A stretch of DNA of 5,884 nucleotides from an uncultured Bacilli bacterium (lineage in GTDB: Bacteria; Bacillota_I; Bacilli_A; RF39; UBA660): positions 1-5,884 of the forward strand of contig CALVKC010000077.1 of the NCBI GenBank assembly GCA_944332505.1. Reading direction: 5' to 3'. How positions within the stretch are numbered: the first letter of the stretch is position 1; each line of letters opens with the position of its first letter. Positions 1-4,673 of this stretch are shown here, piece by piece. The notes under the pieces are model-generated. The model was not told the origin of the DNA. It saw only the letters and a list, made by a program, of their open reading frames with translations, and ran no database searches. A program made the position numbers and the translations under genes.

Positions 1-482
1 GAAAGTTTAGATTCTCCTTTTATGTCTTTGCCATTAAATAAATCCATTAATGATACTTCGCCAGTTGATTCGTTTGATTCATATAAACTCATTGGTCGCA
101 TTAATACTCTTGAGATTCTACCTGTTCCTGTATGCATTGTACTTCCTTCTATTGGTCTTGCTGAGCCTGTTAAAATATATTGACCTTTTAATCCCGTATG
201 ATCAACATCATTTCTAATAGCATCCCAAATTACTGGATACATTTGCCATTCATCAAACATTCTAGGTTTATCTCCATTTAAAAATAGCGATGGTTTAGTT
301 TTATTTATTCGATCATATTCTTCTTTATAATTAGGATTTTGTAATTCAATTATACTCTTAGCATGTTGCATTCCTGTTGTTGATTTTCCACACCATTTAC
401 ATCCTTCAATTAATACTCCTCCCATTATTTTTAACAAATCATCTATTTCTTTGTCAACTATCCTTGGAATATATTTTTTCAT
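1..482 (-). CDS. AAA_14/DUF4143-type ATPase, N-terminal 160 residues (runs off left edge)
   Basis: I translated this gene by hand; it is open from the ATG at 482 down to base 3 and continues beyond the window. Residues 27-34 form a Walker A P-loop (GCKWCGKS), residues 75-80 (MFDEWQ) are the Walker B-like acidic motif, and residues 102-107 (YILTGS) look like a sensor I strand. The order P-loop, DEWQ, LTGS, then a GTGR...RPMSL stretch (119-133) is typical of the AAA_14 ATPases that carry a C-terminal DUF4143 domain, which would lie off the edge. Members are widespread accessory genes in Bacillota and archaea; their role is not established. The start is supported by an AGAGGTG ribosome site at 489-495, six bases upstream. 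GC is about 31% by my count against roughly 22% in stretches of jag, which hints at later acquisition. Family assignment is firm; biological function is unknown. Confidence 0.85.
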   Translation of the reverse strand, partial: MKKYIPRIVDKEIDDLLKIMGGVLIEGCKWCGKSTTGMQHAKSIIELQNPNYKEEYDRINKTKPSLFLNGDKPRMFDEWQMYPVIWDAIRNDVDHTGLKGQYILTGSARPIEGSTMHTGTGRISRVLMRPMSLYESNESTGEVSLMDLFNGKDIKGESKL

Positions 483-507
483 ATTTTTCACCTCTATTTA
501 CATAAAT

Positions 508-536
508 ATATTACCATATTTTACAAAATAAGTAAA
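508..536 (-). promoter_or_regulatory. Candidate promoter of the AAA ATPase gene
   Basis: On the minus strand a TTTACT -35 (531-536) and a TAATAT -10 (508-513) are separated by exactly 17 bases, each matching 4 of 6 consensus positions. Transcription would start near 500, just ahead of the ribosome site at 489-495. The -35 lies inside the first repeat of the 23-bp array, so a protein bound to that repeat would block or contact RNA polymerase. This is an inference from motif spacing. Confidence 0.5.
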
Positions 537-583
537 TATTATTTTACATTTTGAGTAAAAATAATTTTACAATTTGAGTAAAT
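519..583. repeat. Three tandem operator-like palindromic repeats, 23-bp period
   Basis: Three 19-bp units begin at 519, 542 and 565, exactly 23 bp apart. Each has the form TTTTAC, seven bases, GTAAA plus A or T; the middle unit is a perfect 6-bp inverted repeat (TTTTAC/GTAAAA). A degenerate fourth copy sits at 496-514 and a further TTTTAC at 583-588. The array covers and extends upstream of the ATPase promoter. Regular spacing close to two helical turns plus internal symmetry suggests cooperative binding by a dimeric regulator, possibly acting on the ATPase gene. No regulator gene is visible in the window. Confidence 0.7.
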
Positions 584-593
584 TTTACTTTAC

Positions 594-618
594 AAAAAAA
601 GGAAATATTTAATTTCCT
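594..618 (-). terminator. Intrinsic terminator after jag
   Basis: Reading leftward, stem GGAAAT (617-612), five-base loop, ATTTCC (606-601), then seven T (600-594). One additional A-T pair extends the stem to seven. The last base of the jag stop codon (TAG, 619-617) is the first G of the stem, so the terminator begins inside the gene end. It closes the rpmH-rnpA-yidC-jag transcription unit and separates it from the ATPase gene, which lies on the same strand further left. Confidence 0.8.
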
Positions 619-1222
619 ATTCTGGTTTTATAACTATATGTCTGTTAGGTTCTTCCCCTTCACTTTCAGTTTTTATTCCTTTAAAATCAGTTAATTTATT
701 ATGAATGATTCTTCTTTCATAACTAGTCATATTATCAAGTGCTACTGGCACTTTTGTTTTTACTACTTCTTTAGCAGTAGTTATTGCTAATCTTTCTAAA
801 TTTCTTTTTATTTTATCTTTGTAATTTGAAACATCTAAATTTATTTTATAATGTATACCTGTAATGTTTTGAATTTTTTGTTTAGCTAATATTTCTAATG
901 CTTTTAATGTTTGACCATTTTTTCCTATTAATATAGGGTTATTATTTGAATACATTTTAATTGTTGTTCTTTCATCTTTAGTATTAATTTCAAAAGAAAT
1001 TTCTAAACCCATGTTTTCAATTACTTCTTGTAAATATTTCTTTATTTCATTATTAATGTCTTCTTTTTTATATATTGTTACTTCTTTTAAGTTTCCTTGA
1101 AATAATTTTCCTTTTTTTTCACTTGTCGTATAAACTATTTCTTCTTTTGTTAAGTTGTTTTCATTAAGTATTTCATCTAGTATTACATCTATTTCTTTAC
1201 CCTCTTTAATTATTTTTTCCAT
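617..1222 (-). CDS. jag: Jag/KhpB (EloR) KH-R3H RNA-binding protein
   Basis: The 201-residue product has the three parts of Jag/KhpB: an N-terminal Jag_N segment (about 1-50), a KH domain (about 70-130) with the GxxG loop GKNG at 100-103, and a C-terminal R3H domain with the R-x3-H pair R170 and H174 in YERRIIHNKL. Family members bind RNA together with KhpA and, in streptococci, influence cell elongation and division; elsewhere the role is less defined. Length is close to the B. subtilis protein. The start overlaps the end of yidC by 17 bases; an AGAAGG site at 1231-1236, eight bases upstream, lies inside yidC, indicating a translationally linked operon. The yidC-jag neighbourhood is the standard one for this family. 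It is the last gene of its operon. Confidence 0.95.
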   Translation of the reverse strand: MEKIIKEGKEIDVILDEILNENNLTKEEIVYTTSEKKGKLFQGNLKEVTIYKKEDINNEIKKYLQEVIENMGLEISFEINTKDERTTIKMYSNNNPILIGKNGQTLKALEILAKQKIQNITGIHYKINLDVSNYKDKIKRNLERLAITTAKEVVKTKVPVALDNMTSYERRIIHNKLTDFKGIKTESEGEEPNRHIVIKPE

Positions 1223-2261
1223 ACTTCATACCTTCTTTCTTAACTAATTTATCTTTTATTTTTTCTTTATCTTTTTTCTTTTCTTCTTTATTTTTTTTAT
1301 GTTTATTAGTTAAGGATCTATTATTTATCATGTTCATAACTATGTTTTGAATAGCAATAAATGCATATGTTACTACCCAATAAAATGCTAATGCTGTTGG
1401 TAAAGATAATGATGCATATACTACTATTACTATCATTACATATAACATTATTTTCATTTGTTTAGCTGCTTCAGGTGTTGCTTGACTAGTTTGACTCATT
1501 GTTTGTTTAAATGAGAAGAAAGTTGATACTATGATTAATAATATTAATAATATATATAAATAATTGCCGTTTTGTAGTCCTGTTATCGGAGTCATTCCTA
1601 AATCAAATCCAAAAAGTGTTTCAGTATATATTGATGGCGTTCTATAAATTGCTTGTAAAAATGCAAAGAATAATGGAATTTGAATAAAAGCCATTAAGCA
1701 ACCTACCATTGGGCTTACTTTATATTTTTTATAGATTAACATCGTTTCTTGACTCTTCATCATTAATGATTCTTTATCTGTTCTATTACGATATTTTTTT
1801 TCTAATTTTTCTATCTCCGGTTGGGCTTTTTTCATATTAAATGATTGTTTTGAACTTTTAATTGTAAATGGTAATAATATTATTCTTATTGCTAAACCTA
1901 TTAATATTAATGATATACCTATGTTTCCTATAACATTTCCTAATTTTAATATTAAATATGCTAATGGTTTAACAAATAAAAATTCCCATAATCCATTACT
2001 TTCAGTTGAAGATAATTTATATTCTTCACAACTTGGTAAATCTTCAAAATCATATGTTAATTGTTCTTTATTTTCTTCATAAAATTTATATAAATCACTA
2101 TCTTCATTCGGTAAACATAATATATTTTTTTGAAGCATTTGACCTGTTGGTTCATATTCTACTATTTTGCCATCTTCATCTTTTATATAATTTGATGTTC
2201 CACACCCAGATGTTAATAATAATACAAATATTATTGCTATTATTTTTATCTTATTTTTCAT
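1206..2261 (-). CDS. yidC: YidC/Oxa1-family membrane protein insertase (lipoprotein form)
   Basis: The 351-residue product inserts and folds membrane proteins, alone or with SecYEG. Residues 1-20 form a lipoprotein signal peptide ending in LTSGC, with Cys20 the predicted lipid-modified residue, as in B. subtilis SpoIIIJ. The five-segment YidC core follows: membrane segments at about 112-132, 184-206, 233-250, 270-287 and 289-310. Arg126 in LAIRIILLPF is the conserved charged residue of the hydrophilic groove, and the cytoplasmic loop 133-183 is charged and helical as expected. The C-terminal tail (about 315-348) is extremely lysine-rich, as in YidC forms that contact the ribosome. Unusually, about 70 residues separate the lipid Cys from the first core helix, with two more cysteines (49 and 78). 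The start overlaps rnpA by 11 bases, with AAGAAAGGA just upstream (2267-2275). Confidence 0.96.
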   Translation of the reverse strand: MKNKIKIIAIIFVLLLTSGCGTSNYIKDEDGKIVEYEPTGQMLQKNILCLPNEDSDLYKFYEENKEQLTYDFEDLPSCEEYKLSSTESNGLWEFLFVKPLAYLILKLGNVIGNIGISLILIGLAIRIILLPFTIKSSKQSFNMKKAQPEIEKLEKKYRNRTDKESLMMKSQETMLIYKKYKVSPMVGCLMAFIQIPLFFAFLQAIYRTPSIYTETLFGFDLGMTPITGLQNGNYLYILLILLIIVSTFFSFKQTMSQTSQATPEAAKQMKIMLYVMIVIVVYASLSLPTALAFYWVVTYAFIAIQNIVMNMINNRSLTNKHKKNKEEKKKDKEKIKDKLVKKEGMKYGKNN

Positions 2262-2586
2262 TATTATCCTTTCTTAAAAGATTAATTAGATCATTTTCTA
2301 ATTCTTTATAAGAAGCTAAAGTTGCTTCTTTCTTAATCATTATAATATAATTTTTATTATTTTTAAATAGTAACCTATTATTATCTATAATATTTCTTAA
2401 TCTTCTTTTTAGTTTGTTTCTTAAAACTGCATTTCCTACTTTTTTACTAATTGCTAAGCCAAAATTAGGTTTTATGTAATTTTTATTTTGATAAAAAATT
2501 AGAAGATATTTTCCTTTTAATTTTGTACCACTATTTATTATATTACTAAATTCTTCATGTTTTTTTATCATTTCATATCTTTTCAT
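2251..2586 (-). CDS. rnpA: Ribonuclease P protein component
   Basis: This 111-residue basic protein is the protein subunit of RNase P; it pairs with the RNase P RNA to cut the 5' leader from precursor tRNAs. The family signature is seen at 47-64, where SKKVGNAVLRNKLKRRLR corresponds to the conserved K-x-G-N-A-V-x-R-N-R-x-K-R motif, with a conservative Lys (58) in place of the second Arg of the RNR box. The conserved Phe of the N-terminal helix is F13 in HEEFSNII. Length and charge are normal for the family. The start is supported by an AAAGGG ribosome site (2595-2600) eight bases upstream. It is the second gene of the left-hand operon, between rpmH and yidC as in most bacteria, and its end overlaps yidC by 11 bases. 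Confidence 0.95.
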   Translation of the reverse strand: MKRYEMIKKHEEFSNIINSGTKLKGKYLLIFYQNKNYIKPNFGLAISKKVGNAVLRNKLKRRLRNIIDNNRLLFKNNKNYIIMIKKEATLASYKELENDLINLLRKDNNEK

Positions 2587-2603
2587 AAAATTTACCCTTT
2601 AGG

Positions 2604-2629
2604 AAAAAAACCACATTAAAGTGGTTTTT
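2604..2629 (-). terminator. Intrinsic terminator or attenuator between rpmH and rnpA
   Basis: Leftward, AAAAACCAC (2629-2621), a six-base loop, and GTGGTTTTT (2614-2606) make a nine-pair stem that runs into a total of seven T (2610-2604). It lies directly at the rpmH stop codon (2630-2628), whose bases are partly in the stem. Because rnpA follows with no clear new promoter, the hairpin probably acts as a partial terminator giving more bL34 message than rnpA-yidC-jag message. The symmetrical A and T flanks would also let it work rightward. Confidence 0.8.
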
Positions 2630-2750
2630 ACTTACATAAAACTTTACGGCCTTTTCTACGGCGACTATTTAAAATTTTAGATTCTTTTCTAGCAAAAAAT
2701 CCATGTTTTTTTGCTTGTTTTCTTTTATTTGGTTGATATGTTCTTTTCAT
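2628..2750 (-). CDS. rpmH: 50S ribosomal protein bL34
   Basis: A short gene translated by hand: 40 residues beginning [20 protein letters not shown] and ending [11 protein letters not shown]. The MKRTYQPN start, HGF motif and RRRKGRKVL end are diagnostic for bL34, a small basic protein of the large ribosomal subunit. The usual length is about 44; four residues are missing in the middle, between ARKESK and ILNSRRR, where relatives have an N-G-R-x type stretch. The reading frame is intact. An AAGGAG ribosome site (2761-2766) sits ten bases before the ATG. rpmH is the first gene left of the origin, as in nearly all Bacillota, and is driven by a strong promoter at 2783-2812. Confidence 0.95.
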   Translation of the reverse strand: MKRTYQPNKRKQAKKHGFFARKESKILNSRRRKGRKVLCK

Positions 2751-2782
2751 AATATAATTTCTCCTTTTCTTTAAGCGTATTT

Positions 2783-2812
2783 ATTATAATATTAAATATA
2801 ATGATAAGTCAA
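2783..2812 (-). promoter_or_regulatory. rpmH operon promoter (sigma-A type)
   Basis: On the minus strand TTGACT (2812-2807) and a perfect TATAAT (2788-2783) are 18 bases apart, 5/6 and 6/6 matches to the housekeeping consensus. Transcription would begin near 2776, giving a leader of about 25 bases before the rpmH ATG that contains the AAGGAG site. It is the best promoter in the window and fits a highly expressed ribosomal protein operon. Confidence 0.85.
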
Positions 2813-3057
2813 GAAAAATTAACTATATATTTAATATAATGTACTTATATCATAACATATTTTATTGATTTAACAAAATAATCTTTGATAAATTGATAGT
2901 TATCAACAATTTTGTTGATTTTGTTGATAATTTGTTAATAACTTATTTTTTTATTAACATAATTAACAACAATTTACTAACTTTTAATGTTAATAAGTTG
3001 TTGATTATTTTGTGTTTATATATTTTTTTTGTTAATTATGGGGATAACTCAATTTTT

Positions 3058-3064
3058 TGTCGAA
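3058..3064 (+). promoter_or_regulatory. 0A-box-like heptamer TGTCGAA in the dnaA upstream region
   Basis: A perfect match to the Spo0A recognition heptamer TGTCGAA, set between the DnaA boxes at 3039-3047 and 3093-3101. In B. subtilis, Spo0A binds such sites in oriC and restrains initiation. Whether this organism has Spo0A cannot be seen here. Confidence 0.45.
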
Positions 3065-3092
3065 TTTTGCCTATGTTTTTTTTAATTATTTT

Positions 3093-3118
3093 TGTTGATA
3101 AGTAAGAAGTTATCAAAA
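3093..3118. promoter_or_regulatory. Inverted pair of DnaA boxes at the likely dnaA promoter
   Basis: A minus-strand TTATCAACA (3093-3101) and a plus-strand TTATCAAAA (3110-3118) face each other with eight bases between, giving a 7-bp inverted repeat TTGATAA/TTATCAA. The same bases offer a TTGATA -35 (3095-3100) with a weak TTTAAA -10 (3120-3125, spacing 19). If that is the dnaA promoter, DnaA bound here would repress its own gene, a common arrangement. The promoter elements are poor matches, so the exact start of transcription is uncertain. Confidence 0.4.
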
Positions 3119-3185
3119 TTTTAAATTTACTCTTTTATTTTTTTTTAAAATGGTTTAAAATTGTTTTAGGAGATGTGTTTTAAGT

Positions 3186-3199
3186 GGGGTGAGGTTTTG
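3186..3199 (+). promoter_or_regulatory. Ribosome site and TTG start that decide the dnaA N-terminus
   Basis: GGGGTGAGG (3186-3194) precedes the TTG at 3197, with the GGGG core seven bases away. The first in-frame ATG, at 3173, directly abuts AGGAG (3168-3172) with no spacer, so that site cannot serve it well. Starting at TTG gives MKTDELFTKFL, which lines up with the normal N-terminus of DnaA domain I; the eight extra residues from the ATG (MCFKWGEV) have no counterpart in the family. Confidence 0.7.
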
Positions 3200-4546
3200 A
3201 AAACAGATGAACTTTTTACCAAATTTTTAAATGATATACAAGAACAAGTTACCCAAAATGCTTTTACAATTTGGTTTTCAAAACTTGAACTTTTATCAAT
3301 TCTTAATAATGTAATCACTATAAAAGTACCTATGGAAATACATAAACAAATGCTTAGTGAAACTTATAAAGATATTATTGACTCTGCATTTTTTGCCTTA
3401 ACTGGTGTTAATTATACATTTAAATATATAACCGAAGATGAAGTAGATACTTTTACTCAACCACCAATGGATGATGTTGATGAAAATAAAGAAATAGAAT
3501 GGAATACTAATTTAAATCCTAAATTTACTTTTGATAATTTTATTGTTGGTAATTCTAATCGTCTTGCTTTTGTTGCTGCTAGAGCTGTTGCAGAAGCTCC
3601 CGGTACTATTCATAATCCTTTATTTATCTATGGTAGAAGTGGTTTAGGAAAAACTCATTTGATGCAAGCAATTGGTAATTATATAAAGGATCACTCAAAA
3701 TTAAAAGTATTGTATACAACTAGTAATGAATTTATGACTGAATTTACAGGTATTGTATCAATGGATAAAGGAAATAACTTAAATTCCGCAAATGAGTTTA
3801 AGAATAAATATCGTAATGTTGATGTTTTAATAATTGATGATATTCAATTTTTAGTTGGTGCTGAACGAACTCAACAAGAATTTTTTCACACATTTAATGC
3901 TTTGCATCAAGCAAATAAACAAATTATTATTAGTAGTGATAAAAGCCCTGATGATTTAAAGAAAATCGAAGAAAGACTTAGAAGTAGATTTATGTGGGGA
4001 CTTCCTGTTGATATTTATCCGCCAGATTTTAATTTAAGAAAAGAAATTATTAAAGCAAAAGTAAAAAATACAAGTATTGAAAATAAATTAACTGATGATG
4101 CTATCGAATATATCGCAAATTCTTGTGTTAATGATGTAAGACATATCGAAGGAACTATTAATAGATTATTAGCTTATTCAGCAATGATGGTTCCTGATAA
4201 AATTACTTTGGACTTTGCAAATGAAGCTTTAAAGGATTATGTTAATACAAATATATACGTCAACAATTCAATTTCTTCAATCCAAAGTATTGTTGCAGAT
4301 TATTTTAATATAACTGTTGAAGATTTAAAAAGTAAGAAAAGAACTAATAGTGTTGTTAGACCTAGACATATTGCAATGTATTTGTGCCGAGAGGAGACTG
4401 ATGAAAATTTAGCAAAAATTGGCTTGGAATTCGGAGGAAGAGATCATTCAACTGTATCTACTGCAATTGATAAATTAAAAGAAGAATTAGAAACAAATGA
4501 TAATCTTAATAACATGTTAAAAGAAATCAAAACTAAGTTACAATAA
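3197..4546 (+). CDS. dnaA: Chromosomal replication initiator protein DnaA
   Basis: DnaA binds the origin boxes, assembles as an ATP-bound filament, opens the DNA and helps load the replicative helicase. Numbered from the TTG, the 449-residue product (B. subtilis, 446) has domain I (about 1-80, with the NAFTIWF motif), a short acidic linker (82-105), the AAA+ domain III (106-about 340) and DNA-binding domain IV (about 350-449). Walker A is GRSGLGKT (146-153), Walker B LIIDDIQFL (211-219), sensor I includes SSDKSP, the arginine-finger box is RLRSRFMWGL (260-269), and sensor II is VRHIEGTINRL (314-324). Domain IV has KSKKR...VVRPRHIAM and the signature GGRDHSTV (413-420). About six residues are inserted before the Walker B strand (near 188-196) relative to B. 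subtilis. The stop codon is immediately followed by a perfect DnaA box. Confidence 0.98.
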   Translation: MKTDELFTKFLNDIQEQVTQNAFTIWFSKLELLSILNNVITIKVPMEIHKQMLSETYKDIIDSAFFALTGVNYTFKYITEDEVDTFTQPPMDDVDENKEIEWNTNLNPKFTFDNFIVGNSNRLAFVAARAVAEAPGTIHNPLFIYGRSGLGKTHLMQAIGNYIKDHSKLKVLYTTSNEFMTEFTGIVSMDKGNNLNSANEFKNKYRNVDVLIIDDIQFLVGAERTQQEFFHTFNALHQANKQIIISSDKSPDDLKKIEERLRSRFMWGLPVDIYPPDFNLRKEIIKAKVKNTSIENKLTDDAIEYIANSCVNDVRHIEGTINRLLAYSAMMVPDKITLDFANEALKDYVNTNIYVNNSISSIQSIVADYFNITVEDLKSKKRTNSVVRPRHIAMYLCREETDENLAKIGLEFGGRDHSTVSTAIDKLKEELETNDNLNNMLKEIKTKLQ

Positions 4547-4569
4547 TGTGGATAAATTTTATTAGAAAA

Positions 4570-4576
4570 TGTCGAA
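4570..4576 (+). promoter_or_regulatory. 0A-box-like heptamer TGTCGAA in the dnaA-dnaN gap
   Basis: Second perfect TGTCGAA, again between two DnaA boxes (4547-4555 and 4607-4615). The following bases (TGTCGAATTT, then TATG within a few bases) resemble those at 3058-3077, so the similarity is slightly longer than seven bases. Confidence 0.45.
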
Positions 4577-4634
4577 TTTATGGAAGAAATTTTAACAATA
4601 TCAAAGTTATCAACATTAATAACACTATTAATAT

Positions 4635-4640
4635 TATAAT
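4635..4640 (+). promoter_or_regulatory. Possible -10 element of a dnaN promoter
   Basis: A perfect TATAAT lies 34 bases before the dnaN ATG. No good -35 hexamer is found 16-18 bases upstream (AACATT is the best at 17), and in such AT-rich DNA a TATAAT can occur by chance. dnaN may simply be read through from dnaA, as no terminator separates the genes. Confidence 0.3.
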
Positions 4641-4673
4641 TAAAAAATATATAAGAAAGAAGGAGAGAAAAAT

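Larger units (their letters stand above)
2883..3118. other. oriC: oriC, upstream block: DnaA-box cluster before dnaA
   Basis: The 446 bases between rpmH and the dnaA start hold no gene. Exact TTATCAACA boxes lie at 2900-2908 (+), 2922-2930 (-) and 3093-3101 (-); TTATCCCCA lies at 3039-3047 (-). Near matches are 2913-2921 (-, AAATCAACA), 2933-2941 (-, TTATTAACA), 2951-2959 (+, TTATTAACA), 2988-2996 (-, TTATTAACA), 2999-3007 (-, TAATCAACA) and 3110-3118 (+, TTATCAAAA). The consensus box is TTATCCACA, so the favoured local version has A at position six. Neighbouring boxes are only 9-11 bp apart in places, as expected for cooperative DnaA filament loading. The position between rpmH and dnaA is the standard origin site. 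Stretches 2813-2882 and 3119-3160 are AT-rich with no motif I can defend. Confidence 0.9.
4547..4655. other. oriC: oriC, downstream block: DnaA boxes and probable unwinding region
   Basis: The dnaA-dnaN gap begins with a perfect consensus box TTATCCACA on the minus strand (4547-4555), directly after the dnaA stop, and has a plus-strand TTATCAACA at 4607-4615. After it comes an almost pure A/T stretch (about 4616-4652). Boxes followed by an AT-rich segment between dnaA and dnaN match the bipartite origin of B. subtilis, where unwinding occurs on this side. The bottom strand read 3' to 5' from 4625 gives GAT-AAT-TAT-AAT, a partial resemblance to DnaA-trio motifs. Box calls are firm; the unwinding call is an inference from composition and position. 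Confidence 0.8.

Noticed and set aside
519..583. Repeat array considered as a CRISPR
   Set aside because: Units are only 19 bp with four-base gaps, imperfect and palindromic, with no unique spacers. Operator sites explain them better.
2006..2311. A 101-codon plus-strand open frame
   Set aside because: It is antisense to yidC and the rnpA end, both clearly real, and its composition is that of a shadow of AT-rich coding DNA.
2893..3105. A 70-codon plus-strand open frame across the origin
   Set aside because: It begins at a TTG with no ribosome site and its residues simply translate the repeated DnaA boxes and AT-rich spacer. No family resemblance.
2751..3172. A tRNA, riboswitch or small RNA in the origin gap
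   Set aside because: The gap is nearly all A/T with DnaA-box repeats, and I found no cloverleaf, conserved riboswitch core or promoter-terminator pair.
3173..3196. ATG at 3173 as the dnaA start
   Set aside because: AGGAG directly touches the ATG, and the added residues have no counterpart in DnaA; TTG at 3197 has a properly spaced site.
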